Assembly: GCF_000315915.1 (NCBI RefSeq)
Contig: NC_020188.1
Location: 513,501 to 577,500, forward strand
Source of the DNA: Henningerozyma blattae CBS 6284
Lineage: Eukaryota; Ascomycota; Saccharomycetes; Saccharomycetales; Saccharomycetaceae
DNA: 64,000 nucleotides
Reading direction: 5' to 3'
Positions 19,789 to 30,967 of this stretch are shown piece after piece. A program made the position numbers and the translations under genes. Each line of letters opens with the position of its first letter. Position 1 is the first letter of the stretch. Under the pieces are notes generated by a model that searched no databases, had not been told where the DNA came from, and worked only from the letters and a program-made list of their open reading frames with translations.

Positions 19789-20766
19789 ATGGAACTCTAC
19801 TGTGAAAAGAGACTAGGCAACACTGAATCAAATGAAAATCAAAAGAGAGATGACAATGAATGCAGCACCAGGATTAAGGAAATAAGTGAAGAAGAATTTG
19901 TATATTTGGATTGTCCAATCTCAGATCTTGACAAACATAAAAATAAAAATGCAAACTTTGATACAAATGATACTGCTAAACGAGCAAAATCAAAGTTAAT
20001 TTATACTAATAATTATGGCAGTAAAACCCAATTTTTAAAAATGAAAAATGACATAGATTTTCAGATGCTAAAGAAAAAGCCATCTCTTAATGAAGAACAT
20101 TTATTATCTTCAAAAAAAACTCATAAGAACAAAATTCTTTCAAATCCGAATGAAAATTGTAAAAATCCAGACCATAGTTTTATAGGAACAAATTTTTCTA
20201 ACAATTTTTTATCAAGTCTCAAAAATAATGGAATGCAAATGTTTAATCTTAAGAAGTATAAAAATTTCGAAATATCTAGAATGAAAAATAGAAGCCCTAA
20301 GTTTTTTTTTATTTTAGATGCGTTTTATGATATGAATAAAATAAATAATAGATTGTTTGCAACCATTTTAATATTTAAAGTAATATACATGGAAAAAGAA
20401 ACCTCTGAAGCATATATTAAAACGGTTAAAATTATTGAAATAATGAATATTTTTTTCTTGGTTTGCATTCAAACATACATCATTTTTATTAAAAAATTAT
20501 TTGGGGAAAGGACAACATATTTTACGAGATATAATGAGGGCACATTGGCGTCAACTTTACGTCTTATTTTAAGATTTTTAGAGCCATTAATTTTCACCTC
20601 TTACAATCTGCTCAAAATGAATATGATAAGAACCATCCAATTATCCTCTGCGTCCTACTTCGATCAAATTCTTACATCTGTATCCTTTTATATAGTTTTA
20701 GGGGTCACTCTATCACTTAACAAGGATAGCGTTAACGAACTTTTGTTCAAAGATCTTGTAATTTAG
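19789..20766 (+). CDS. Unrecognised membrane protein
   Basis: A 325-residue ORF with a clear ATG and a TAG stop, flanked by non-coding sequence. I do not recognise it. Residues 1 to about 165 are polar, Lys/Asn/Ser-rich and probably disordered, opening with an acidic patch (EISEEEFVYLDCPISDLD). From about 170 the composition changes: a long hydrophobic segment IIEIMNIFFLVCIQTYIIFI (about 222-241), amphipathic or hydrophobic stretches around LRLILRFLEPLIFTSYNLL (260-280), and FYIVLGVTLSL (about 301-311). This suggests a C-terminally anchored membrane protein with two to three spans. The polar-then-hydrophobic design and codon use look like a real but fast-evolving gene. In S. cerevisiae order nothing obvious corresponds here. 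Function is unknown. Confidence 0.6.
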   Translation: MELYCEKRLGNTESNENQKRDDNECSTRIKEISEEEFVYLDCPISDLDKHKNKNANFDTNDTAKRAKSKLIYTNNYGSKTQFLKMKNDIDFQMLKKKPSLNEEHLLSSKKTHKNKILSNPNENCKNPDHSFIGTNFSNNFLSSLKNNGMQMFNLKKYKNFEISRMKNRSPKFFFILDAFYDMNKINNRLFATILIFKVIYMEKETSEAYIKTVKIIEIMNIFFLVCIQTYIIFIKKLFGERTTYFTRYNEGTLASTLRLILRFLEPLIFTSYNLLKMNMIRTIQLSSASYFDQILTSVSFYIVLGVTLSLNKDSVNELLFKDLVI

Positions 20767-21580
20767 TTTTACTAAATTTACACAGGATACTCATATGCGT
20801 AACATCTATATATGCTGACAATGTTTCCATATTACATTCCATATACCTCATAAAAAATGCCATTTTTTTACATATTCTTATAGTAAGTATACCAAGACTT
20901 CATAATAAACCAATAAATACATATTATTTTTTGAATGAGAATTAGAAATCATCCTAATAATGACATCTGGTTGCCATGTGCCTATTTAAGTCACGAGACG
21001 TATGTAGATGATTTTTTGGCTCCCCTAAAATTCTGATATTAATTAACCATATTGGGTATTAACTCTGGGGTGTCAGAAATTTGAGGTAAAAAAAAACGAG
21101 TGATTCCGAAAAAAAATAGCCTGAACTAGGAAAAGTGAAATAGATAGTCAGCAATAATCGAGAATTTGATAACGATAGATAAAAAAAATGTGTAGCTAAT
21201 CAATGAATTGTTGTTCGGATACGCTTTCAAAATTAAGGGCTGAAATTATAGTATATAGTATAGTCCCTAAATTATAGATACTCAGATAAATATTTTATAA
21301 AATCTTCTTGCTTAAAGCTATAAGCAAATATTTGCCAACAAAAAGAAAGTTAACTCATCTGGTGAAGAATTATAAGGAATTTTGTTTTAATAAAAATTTA
21401 AAACTCTTTATATTTGAATCTAATTGTGGCATGGCTGATTAAAAGACTATCCAACTCAAGAAATTGACTATAAAGCTACAAACACAATAATATACATATA
21501 TTTTTCATTTCAAAAGAATAAAAAAATATTGTCTTTTTTTGCCAGAGACCTATACACTTAGTCCTTCATCGCTAATTGAA
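20767..21580. other. Intergenic region upstream of MDS3
   Basis: About 0.8 kb, AT-rich, with no ORF of note. It must contain the MDS3 promoter and leader. No specific site was recognised. Confidence 0.55.
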
Positions 21581-24500
21581 ATGCAATCCATATTACAACC
21601 TTCCAAGTGCAAATGCTATGATTTAACCTTACCAGATATAAACGATAATACAGATGTTGATATTAACAAGTTAACTGATCTAGAAAAAGCTAAGCTAACG
21701 CTAAATTTAAGAACCGGTGCAGCTGTTAATTTATTTAGATCAAATTTTTTTGTTAATGGAGGGCTGACAATTCCATTAAATTTGAAGGAATATACATTGA
21801 AACAAATTTATCAAGAATTAATACGATACTTTAGTATAAAAAAAACTGCAGAAAAAAATTCTAGGGCAAACTCTAATAAAAGGAAAAATAGTTCTACCAT
21901 ACAGTTGTACCAAGATGATGATTATTATAATATCGACATTATACCAGATCTACATTCTTATATTTCCAGTGAAACATTTAATCTGGATCTTGTTGAGAGA
22001 ACTTGGGTGAGAGTGTCAACTACTGTTGTAAATAACTCAGAAAACACAGGCCCCTTCTTCAAACCAAGAATTTTGCATACAATCTGCTATACAAATGCAT
22101 ACCTATATTTATTTGGTGGACTGACTATATCAGACGGTGATCCGAAAATCTTAGTACCTTCAAATGAGCTTTGGAAACTTAATTTACAAACTAAAAAATG
22201 GTCTTTAGTCGCAAAGGATTCAAATATACCTGCGAGATTTAGTCATACTATGGTTGTAAAATATGAAGATGATGACTCACATGATACAAAATTAGTTATT
22301 ATAGGCGGCTTAACTCATTACGATGTTCCTTTATTTCATATCGACTGCTTCAATCTTGTCAGCGATAAATGGGAATATCCAGAAACTAATACTTCAAACT
22401 TAGTAAACATAGATCACAAACCTGTATCATTGATAAATGGGAAAACGTTTATCGAAATTGTTCAAGATAACAAGGCAAATGTGCCAACTATTGTATTTTA
22501 CAAACCACTAGAAACCGCCGAAGACAATGATTCCTTAATTGATAAATATTTGGCTCCCTTTGCAGCACAGCCAATCATTACCAATTCGAAGGGTATGAGA
22601 TTAGATGTTAAGTTCGAGCAATTCGGTAGTGTTCGAAAAATTCCGTACCAATTACAAATGCCAATGGGCGCATCTTTTGTAAATAATATTGTTTTGGCTG
22701 GATATTTTAAAAATTATAATATGAAAAATTTTCATTGTTTGTGTTATAACATTCAATCCAAAAAATACATTAAGTTAAATATTAATTGTCCAGCAATAAC
22801 GAAGCATCAGCACAGGTATTGGAAATTATTTATTTGGAAATCTCACCAACAACTTATTTTCTTTGGTTCAAAATATATTGATAAATACTTACCGTCTGTT
22901 CAGAAATTTGATCATATATTGGTTTCAAATTTACCAATTGCTAATATCTATAATCTATCGAGTAATTTCAACTGTAGAACCAATAATATTCTTCAACAGA
23001 AATTACCATTAACCTCATTAGAAAGTTTTTCAAACCCTAATTATAATAATTTTACATTGTCTACTAATACCTCAAATACTAATAGCAATGAACTTAATTA
23101 TCGTAGTACAAGTTTTACTAATGTGGAAATTCCAAACTTAAACTATGGCACAACAACTCGTAGCAGCAGCACAACAAGTAATATCAGTAACACAGAAAAT
23201 CATAAGAAATATGAATTTTCTCAATTTGAAAACTATGTAAAATACATGACACCTTCTACCGATTATTCTTCTTTAGGGGCCGTTTTCCCAACATATTCAA
23301 TGGTTTTAGGTAAAGATTTAATGGAAATTTTCGGACAATCCGTCTCTGATTTCTCTTTTAAATCTTTGGATGGTGATTTGATACCTATTCCAATATATTT
23401 GTTAAGGAAACGATGGGGTAGATATTTTGACATGCTCTTTGCTCATTCTTACAATGAAGTTTTGAAAGATTATGATAATAACGATGAATCAAATTTTATA
23501 TCAAGCTCAGCCTCAATTCTAACGTCAAATATCGATACCAGTAATTCTTCCCCTAAATTCTCGCTTCTATCCTCACACTCTAATCCAGATCTTCTAAGTT
23601 GTGAAAAAGCAAGACCTAGATCAAGAGGAGTATCTATTACATCATCAAATTATTCTAATAGAGATTCATTTTCGAGTACTAGTAATCCGCGCTCTATGAG
23701 AAACAGTCTCATCATGTCAAGCTATTCACCTAGGAAGGCTTCGATCGATAGTTATCATTATAGCACTGCATCAAATAATCTTGCTGTTCCAACAAGTAAT
23801 AATAGTAATAGCAACAATAGCAACAACGGCAACAATAATAATAGTAGTACCTTCTCATCTCCAATTAGAAACCCAAGTTTATCTAAATTAAATGCAATTG
23901 CAAATATGCCAAATATTTCCCCAAAATCGACAATTGCTAATACTAATATTCCCACTACAATGCCAAATATTCCAACAAGTTTAAGCATGTCTACACCAAC
24001 CACCGTGAATACATTATTTAGATCGCCATTTAAATCAAAACATGAAGCTAATGATATTGACTATGATGATGAATTAGCAAAGGATTTAAAAAATAATAGA
24101 AAAGATTCTGCGCATTCACCCTTCCACAATGCAAATGATGATATACACTTGAAACAGAAGAATCTTTTGCAATCGCAAAATCCGACATTACTAAAAATTG
24201 GAGATCAGGAATATGAAATACCTTCTAGAATACCATCTCCAGACTTGGCTTTGCCGAATATACCAATACTTGACGATTCACTCACAACTAACCCAACTAG
24301 CGTTAATTATAACAGTAACTCACATAATAATGCAATGCCTTTGAATATGCCAGCAAATGATGATACATCAATTCCAATACCTTTAACCAAGTTTGCATTT
24401 TCTCATATTTGGCAAGAGAGGCAGCGCCGTGGAAGCTTACCAGAAGCATCTATAACATCAAAATTAGCACAATCGAATAAAAAGCAACCAGCTGAAAACA

Positions 24501-26020
24501 TTAAATACTTTGATACCTCATCAAACCAATTGCCACAATCAGGTTCCAGAGCCCGTTACAATAGTGAGCCCACAAATATTATAAATGAAGATAAAAACAA
24601 GAATAACAACAACTACCTCAATAATATTTCTAATCATTATAATATCCCTAACTGTAATTCACCATTTCCCCCAAATATCCAAACACATAAAATGTTTTAT
24701 TGCAATAGATTATCAACTTCTACAACACTTTCTACTGAGCCACCATTTGCACCAGGTGATATGGATTCAGTCTTAATACCCAGAGTTTTATACATGCCTT
24801 GGTGTACAGCAACAATAAAATCCTTCGCAGAATTTTTCTTCACGGGCCAGATTAATCCAAAGTGGGAGTTAGCACCTGTTATATTAAATTTATTAGTGAT
24901 TTCGAAAATTTATAAAGTACCTCTATTGTATGCTTTAGTTCAAGAAGCACTTTATACAATAATAAAAAAAAAGGAAAATCATTTGAAGACTGTTGTAAAA
25001 TCCAAAATGAGGCAATATCAAACTTTATTGAAAGACATCAAAAATGAGGCAGATAAACGATTATTAAAGGATTTTTTAACTCATAACACTAATTATAATA
25101 TTTTAGTTGATTTAGAACGCATATTAAGAGATAATGAAACCGGATTTTTCGATGCTAGTATAGTACAAAAAATTATACCAACATTAGCAAGCACTTCAGA
25201 GAGTGTAGATCTTTCACATATAAAATCAACGGACGAAATTTTAAGTCACCCAAATGATAAAAACTACAATACTGACAATAATTTTTCACATCCACACACA
25301 CAAGGGAAATATGTGGAGCCATTTCTTGATGACAGTCTTGAACTTATCGCGATATCAAATAGAAGTAAGCTAAGAAGTACAAACTTAAATGAACTAAAAA
25401 ATGAAACAGTGTCAGGTGCATCATTATTTGATGAAAACTTTGGTTTTACGAAGGAAAAGGAACTATATTTTCATGAGGAAGATTTCATTATCGAAGAGAG
25501 TTCTATGTCAGAGTCGTCAGACATTGAGTTAGGAGGGTTTTCTTTATCAAAAATTAAAAGGGAAGTTACAAAGAAAGACCCTGATGACGATAGTGGTATT
25601 GCATGCTCCTCTAAAGGTAAACCCTCTACAAGTAAACTGAATGGCTCTAATTTTGATATATTTTCTAATGGTAGTGCTGGTAGCAACGATGATGACTCAA
25701 TTGACCCACTTACTAAAGAAGATTTTGAAATATTTAAGCCTAATAATAAAGACTCCAACAAAAAGCCTGGACTGTTTGGTGACCATTATGAAAAGGCTCT
25801 AACTTTAGAACAGCTTACTTCATCAACAACATTACCTCCAGTAGACTATATTATTAAATCAATATTTCGTTGCTCTGCCCTAGTTGATGACCCAATTTTG
25901 ACAATTCGCTGTTTAGCTTGTTTGGAAGTATCAACGACATTGAATACTATTTCACAACGTACTGACAATGATTTAGCAATTGTCCAATCTCAAATTGATT
26001 CACTTTATACCATACAATAA
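21581..26020 (+). CDS. MDS3: Mds3/Pmd1 Kelch-BTB-like TOR-pathway regulator
   Basis: A 1479-residue protein. The frame is open from 21539, but the first ATG (21581) gives MQSILQPSKCKCYDLTLP, which lines up with the S. cerevisiae Mds3 start MPLLQPSTCFCYPLKLP, so that start is chosen. The N-terminal third is a Kelch propeller: RTGAAVNLFRSNFFVNGGLT, YLYLFGGLTISDG, NELWKLNLQTKKWSLVAKDS, KLVIIGGLTHYDVP. Then comes SQFENYVKYM and IPIYLLRKRWGRYFDMLFAHSYNEVL, highly conserved in the family, a long Ser/Asn-rich middle, and a C-terminal BTB-like segment (VLYMPWCTATIKSFAEFFFTG, about residues 1065-1130). Mds3 and Pmd1 are WGD paralogues that act with TOR and Ras-cAMP signals to repress sporulation and control pH responses and morphogenesis. 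HOS2 downstream matches YGL197W (MDS3) rather than YER132C (PMD1). Length is close to the 1487 residues of Mds3. Confidence 0.92.
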   Translation: MQSILQPSKCKCYDLTLPDINDNTDVDINKLTDLEKAKLTLNLRTGAAVNLFRSNFFVNGGLTIPLNLKEYTLKQIYQELIRYFSIKKTAEKNSRANSNKRKNSSTIQLYQDDDYYNIDIIPDLHSYISSETFNLDLVERTWVRVSTTVVNNSENTGPFFKPRILHTICYTNAYLYLFGGLTISDGDPKILVPSNELWKLNLQTKKWSLVAKDSNIPARFSHTMVVKYEDDDSHDTKLVIIGGLTHYDVPLFHIDCFNLVSDKWEYPETNTSNLVNIDHKPVSLINGKTFIEIVQDNKANVPTIVFYKPLETAEDNDSLIDKYLAPFAAQPIITNSKGMRLDVKFEQFGSVRKIPYQLQMPMGASFVNNIVLAGYFKNYNMKNFHCLCYNIQSKKYIKLNINCPAITKHQHRYWKLFIWKSHQQLIFFGSKYIDKYLPSVQKFDHILVSNLPIANIYNLSSNFNCRTNNILQQKLPLTSLESFSNPNYNNFTLSTNTSNTNSNELNYRSTSFTNVEIPNLNYGTTTRSSSTTSNISNTENHKKYEFSQFENYVKYMTPSTDYSSLGAVFPTYSMVLGKDLMEIFGQSVSDFSFKSLDGDLIPIPIYLLRKRWGRYFDMLFAHSYNEVLKDYDNNDESNFISSSASILTSNIDTSNSSPKFSLLSSHSNPDLLSCEKARPRSRGVSITSSNYSNRDSFSSTSNPRSMRNSLIMSSYSPRKASIDSYHYSTASNNLAVPTSNNSNSNNSNNGNNNNSSTFSSPIRNPSLSKLNAIANMPNISPKSTIANTNIPTTMPNIPTSLSMSTPTTVNTLFRSPFKSKHEANDIDYDDELAKDLKNNRKDSAHSPFHNANDDIHLKQKNLLQSQNPTLLKIGDQEYEIPSRIPSPDLALPNIPILDDSLTTNPTSVNYNSNSHNNAMPLNMPANDDTSIPIPLTKFAFSHIWQERQRRGSLPEASITSKLAQSNKKQPAENIKYFDTSSNQLPQSGSRARYNSEPTNIINEDKNKNNNNYLNNISNHYNIPNCNSPFPPNIQTHKMFYCNRLSTSTTLSTEPPFAPGDMDSVLIPRVLYMPWCTATIKSFAEFFFTGQINPKWELAPVILNLLVISKIYKVPLLYALVQEALYTIIKKKENHLKTVVKSKMRQYQTLLKDIKNEADKRLLKDFLTHNTNYNILVDLERILRDNETGFFDASIVQKIIPTLASTSESVDLSHIKSTDEILSHPNDKNYNTDNNFSHPHTQGKYVEPFLDDSLELIAISNRSKLRSTNLNELKNETVSGASLFDENFGFTKEKELYFHEEDFIIEESSMSESSDIELGGFSLSKIKREVTKKDPDDDSGIACSSKGKPSTSKLNGSNFDIFSNGSAGSNDDDSIDPLTKEDFEIFKPNNKDSNKKPGLFGDHYEKALTLEQLTSSTTLPPVDYIIKSIFRCSALVDDPILTIRCLACLEVSTTLNTISQRTDNDLAIVQSQIDSLYTIQ

Positions 26021-26372
26021 TTGGAATAATTATATGCTGAAGACTATTTACTTTGTATAATTTAATTACCTTTGTAATTTCAATATCTATGTAACTTTCA
26101 AATAATTTACTTGCATTATTCATCCATGCACAAACACACACATACGCACACATACATACATATACATATAGTTTTAAAATATATTTAGAAGGGTGGTAGC
26201 ACATTAGATTAATCATCTGATGTAACTGAAAGTATTAATAGCGATTATTGATCTCGATAGAATATTATTTTGTCGTCAGAATATAGGCAGATCCAATATA
26301 TGTTACAGTAGTGCAGATATTCAATGTGTGGATTATTAGATAGTATTACCGCATATTAATCAATTATATTGT
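26021..26372. other. Convergent MDS3-HOS2 3' spacer
   Basis: Terminator-type region between convergent genes. It has a CA/TA-rich microsatellite stretch (about 26126-26170) and AT-rich sequence, and no gene. Confidence 0.6.
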
Positions 26373-27743
26373 TCATTCAACAAGTTCACATATTCGAGCA
26401 TTGTCCTTTTCAATTTGTGCTAACCTCATTTGATCAGCCTCTTCATCCTGCTCCTCATTTAGTTCTTTAAGAGCATCCTCTTCATCTTGGGTTAATTTAG
26501 TTAAATCTTGAGTTGGAATAACATCTGCATCCATCCTAACGCTTGGCGCACCCTTTAAATACCTTATTTGTTCTAAACACCGTATTCTTAAGTCTTCCAA
26601 AAATTGCTTTGAATTCTTATTTTCATAAAGGTCATCTAGTACAGGATATAAGGAATATTCATCATCAAAATAATTAAGGAAAGGAATATCACTGGGTAAT
26701 TCGGGCGATAAGAGAACATTATTTAAGATACCAGTTTCATAGGTCCAAAGACGAGATACGTTTTTTGGAGTATAGCCACCCCCACCAACTACAAGCATGG
26801 GTATTCCGAAGGATTTTACGAATTTTACGCATTCACCATGCGCTTTTATATTCAAATTAAAGCATCCTAGTCTATCATGGCCCAATGAATCTGCACCACA
26901 TTGTTGAATAATAACAGTTGGATTATAAGAAGTAATCAATGGATCAATAATTGATTTAAAAAGATTAATATATGAATCGTCATCAATCCCGTCCTTTAAT
27001 GGAACATTTAAAGCAAAATGCTTACCATTTGAACAGCCAGTCTCATCGTAATTACCTGTTCCTGGGAAGAATTCGCCGTTGTATTTATGAAATGACACAG
27101 TATAAACACGATCTGTAGTATAAAAAGCTTCCTGAACACCATCTCCGTGATGCAAATCGATATCAATATATAAGACTCTTGGATGAAATCGTAATAGATT
27201 TAAGATCGATAAAACAATATCATTAATATAGCAAAATCCAGATGGGCTGGTCTTTTTGGCATGATGTAAGCCACCAGACCAATTGATGGCAATATCTGAC
27301 TGTCCATTTAGCAATTTTCTTGATGCATCTAACGAAGCACCCGTATAAAGAGAACTATATTCATATAAATTGTGGAAAATTGGGCAATCATCGCCAATAT
27401 TAAATTTATCTAATGTACCTCTTGGCATTTTATTAACGTTATCTGGGTTAACTTTTTTTAAGAAGTTAATATAATCATCTGTATGAAATTCTAGCAATTC
27501 ATCATCTGAAGCCTTTCTTGTTTCGTATAAATCCATAATCTTATGTAGACCATAGCCTGAAACTAAATGATCAGTCAACATTAAGCGAAAGGGTTTCATT
27601 GGGTGTCGTACACCAAAATGATAGCTTGATACTTTTGGGTTAAAATGATAAGAAACTCTGGGTGCATAAGTTGAACCAAATTCATAGTTAAACTGCGGCT
27701 GATTTTGTACTGTTTTGTAATCGTATGAGAATGTATCTGTCAT
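26373..27743 (-). CDS. HOS2: Class I histone deacetylase Hos2
   Basis: A 456-residue zinc-dependent histone deacetylase of the Rpd3/HDAC1 class. Visible: [14 protein letters not shown] (substrate channel), [22 protein letters not shown] with the catalytic His pair, [20 protein letters not shown] with Asp/His zinc ligands, [17 protein letters not shown], and [21 protein letters not shown]. cerevisiae Hos2 (452 residues, YGL194C) is the catalytic subunit of the Set3 complex, removes acetyl groups from H3 and H4 tails in coding regions and affects meiotic gene timing. The acidic C-terminus ([18 protein letters not shown]) is typical of Hos2. It sits convergent to MDS3, as in S. cerevisiae. All catalytic residues appear intact. 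Confidence 0.96.
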   Translation of the reverse strand: MTDTFSYDYKTVQNQPQFNYEFGSTYAPRVSYHFNPKVSSYHFGVRHPMKPFRLMLTDHLVSGYGLHKIMDLYETRKASDDELLEFHTDDYINFLKKVNPDNVNKMPRGTLDKFNIGDDCPIFHNLYEYSSLYTGASLDASRKLLNGQSDIAINWSGGLHHAKKTSPSGFCYINDIVLSILNLLRFHPRVLYIDIDLHHGDGVQEAFYTTDRVYTVSFHKYNGEFFPGTGNYDETGCSNGKHFALNVPLKDGIDDDSYINLFKSIIDPLITSYNPTVIIQQCGADSLGHDRLGCFNLNIKAHGECVKFVKSFGIPMLVVGGGGYTPKNVSRLWTYETGILNNVLLSPELPSDIPFLNYFDDEYSLYPVLDDLYENKNSKQFLEDLRIRCLEQIRYLKGAPSVRMDADVIPTQDLTKLTQDEEDALKELNEEQDEEADQMRLAQIEKDNARICELVE

Positions 27744-29980
27744 TAGTAGCTAATTGTGTATCCTTTGTTTAAGTATCTATTTTAATGATTGGCAATTGTT
27801 CTTTCTATTTATTACTGTTATTGTCTATCTTTAGGCTGGCCTCAATGTAAGCAATGGCTATCGTATTGTTGTTTAATCATTTTTCGTTTATTCTATTGTA
27901 GTTTATACTGCTTAAAGGTTAATCTTTTATTTTCAAATAGAAATTTCGCCTTGCCTAAAAAGACGCTAAATCATCTATGAAAAAAATATAGTGCTAGAAA
28001 ATAAAATCGATACCGGGAATAAACGGAGAAATTATTCCGAATATTTCCGAGAGAAAAAATGCAAGAGAATAAGTAGAGAATTAATTAACTCTATTCTGAA
28101 AAAAAAAAATAAAAGAATCAAACCTGTATTCAGTATATTTCTTTATGATGTTTTACCTGTAAGATATATCTTAAACTTTGTAAGATATTGCAAGTTATTT
28201 TTCAATATTTTAATGAACCTATATCTTTTATAAGATTGAGGTGCTTATTATAAAAGTAGATTATTTTCTTTCTAGTTTTCTACCAAAATTTTAGTACTAT
28301 TATGGATATATCAAAGTTTATAGGAGAAGATAGCACACGACAATTCTAAAAAAAGTTATGTATTTCAAGAGAGTAGTTAACGAAGCATTAACAGCATTAA
28401 AAGTTTTAATATTGCATAATTTAATATTGCATCACAAACAGAATATCTAACTCCTTCTTATTTAATATAATGATTTAATATATATATTTCTCCGGTAGAG
28501 TTTACCAGTTGTGTCTTAAATTTATAGTTTATATAACGAAAGGTATATTTTATCCTCAAAGCAATATTAAGTTTTCTCTAAAAACAAGTTACAACTAAGT
28601 TATAAATATAATGTTTATATTTTTTATCAGGATGTTTATCTGGAAATATTAAGCAATGGGTCCAACTATACACGAATATATTATATAAATTTGAATCACA
28701 GAAAAATAACTATATCCCGGTGGTGATATATGATTATATTAGTATTGTAAGTCTTAATTTTATTGGTATACAGATAATGTCAGAAATTCGAGTCGATAAA
28801 TTTCAATGCAATTTTCCAAATATACTGTTAAGCTGGTATAGCACCCACTGTATTTATTAACTTCTAAATTTTATTAAAACATTTTATCTAAACAAGGGGT
28901 AATCATATAAGTGATATACAAACTTGATAATTCTTACGTTTCTATTTGTATGGCCTACTTAAACTATTGTTTCTGAATTGGTTTTAACTTATTAAGGCTT
29001 TGAGATATTACACTGTTATTTTATATAAAACAAAATCTTGCAGTTACTGTAGTCTGCTCCCAACTTTAAGATAATCCTCCATTGGGAATGTGAATATTGT
29101 CAAAAAGAAAAAAATTAAATGTTTCTAGAGTTATATATTAATATAAATAATGTAACATAAAAAATGATAGTCATTTTTATCTACAAATGCAATATCTTTA
29201 GGTATATATACACTATATAGGAAAAATCAAACGAACTCTCTAATTTTCATTTAAATTAAATACTCATAAGGTAATCACATTATAATTCTTTTAAGTAGTT
29301 TTCCGATATGTCTATATCATTATCCTAATATGGTATATTTTGCATTAGGGATATGAAACGTCATGTAATGGTACCCTTTTTTTGTTAATGAAGGAAAAAG
29401 TTGATGATCTTATAACTCCGCGACGTTAGCTAATTTTTCTACATTATAGAGTAGCATTCACCACTCAATTCTCTATTGATTAAATTTTATTGTATGCTTT
29501 TTTTTATAAATTAATATGATTTCATATAAATCATGTAACTAATTAAAACATATGTTTTTATTCTATCTATCTAAAGTTAGAATTTTGAGGCATGAGAAGC
29601 TTTTAAAGGTTGGAGACATTAGTGCTTAATTTCTATTTATTTTGAGTGATTTAAAAATTAAAGTTGAATGATAATTTTGTGAGATTCGTATCATTTTATT
29701 TTATAATCAATTATAACATGTTTGATAATTTTTTATGGTCTGTTTAGTTGGCCAAAATAATGGGATTTGATCGCAATACACGCTTGATAAAGAGGGATCA
29801 TTATAAAAACAATAGCTGGCCAATTTTGAAATTTTCCAGATATTTTAATATATATAACAACAATATGTAGAGGAATCATCCTAATATTTCCCTATCCTTA
29901 AGGTTGGATTGGAATGTACGGTAAAAGATCTAGGTTAAAAAGACAAGAAAAATATTGATACTGAAAAATACTTGTAAAAA
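27744..29980. other. 2.2 kb AT-rich gap where IME4 is expected
   Basis: No ORF of gene quality. It contains the HOS2 promoter at the left and the COX13 promoter at the right. In S. cerevisiae the m6A methyltransferase gene IME4 (YGL192W) lies between HOS2 and COX13. I searched by eye for the DPPW catalytic coding motif on both strands and found none. Confidence 0.55.
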
Positions 29981-30352
29981 ATGATGAGAAATTATAGTAC
30001 TCTACCAACTCATGCATTAAAGATGGCTTTGAAGCCAAACCCTGCAAAAGCAGAACAATATCTAAAAATGCAGAACGCTGTTAAATCCCACGCAGCAGAG
30101 ACAGCTATTATGTGGAGAAATGTATCTTTTTTCGTTGCATTCCCAATTATTGCATTAACTGTATATTCTGTTAGTGGGATTGAAATTGAGCATGCACACC
30201 ATCGTAAAAAATTGAGACAAATTCCAGATAAAAATTGGCCAATTGAATATGATTTCCAAAATGTAAGATCTAAGCCTTATTTTTGGGGTGATGGTGATAA
30301 AACATTATTTTGGAATAAAGGTATAAATCGACATCTTTCTGGGCCAAAATAA
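29981..30352 (+). CDS. COX13: Cytochrome c oxidase subunit Cox13 (VIa)
   Basis: A 123-residue subunit VIa of cytochrome c oxidase, mitochondrial inner membrane. A short basic N-terminus (MMRNYSTLPTHALKMALKP) can act as a targeting sequence. A single membrane span is WRNVSFFVAFPIIALTVYSV (about residues 46-65), followed by the intermembrane-space tail EIEHAHHRKKLRQIPD and WPIEYDFQNVRSKPYFWGDGDKTLFW, the family signature. Known role: regulation and stability of complex IV and supercomplexes, not catalysis. Two adjacent ATGs (29981, 29984) are possible starts. The position between HOS2 and CDC55 matches YGL191W. Length is similar to the 129 residues in S. cerevisiae. Confidence 0.96.
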   Translation: MMRNYSTLPTHALKMALKPNPAKAEQYLKMQNAVKSHAAETAIMWRNVSFFVAFPIIALTVYSVSGIEIEHAHHRKKLRQIPDKNWPIEYDFQNVRSKPYFWGDGDKTLFWNKGINRHLSGPK

Positions 30353-30967
30353 ATTAAAATATTATATGCTTGAATGTAATCATTTTACTATATTTTTACA
30401 TTTTAATTATATTTAGTAAGTTTTATATGAGAAGTACAACTGTTTTTTTAAAAAATATAAATATTAAAAATTTCGATATTTATGTTTATATATGTAACTA
30501 CGTATTTCGTTTTTTTAAAAAATATCTAAAATATATATAAAATAAACAAAAAATGAATGAAACATATAAGATAAAAAGGAAAATAAATTTTGAAGTAAAT
30601 AAAATATACGTTAAGTTAAAAATTTGTTAGTTAGTAGTGGGTTAATTTGTAAGGAAAGAAAAGTAAGGTGATAGAAAAAAAATGCCTATTAAGAAAAAAT
30701 AATATGAGTCTTTAATTAATGTAGGTAGGTAAAAGTAAAATACGTTATACGATATGAAGTGGTGAGCTTGCTCAGATAAAATGAACAAGCTTAGATTGAT
30801 AAAGTTGGAAAGTAGACAAAAAGTTATGGATAATAAAGTGAGAGATTTCAAAGAAAGTTACTTGATTCTTGATAATTTATAATTCGTAATTTGTGAGGGG
30901 TTTGGAAATGAAATATAATAATATATATATAAAAAAAATAATGATATATGGAAATTATGGTATGCGT
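30353..30967. other. Convergent COX13-CDC55 3' spacer
   Basis: AT-rich, no gene. Only short spurious frames are present, such as a 69-codon minus-strand frame at 30642-30851. It presumably holds the 3' ends of both genes. Confidence 0.6.
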
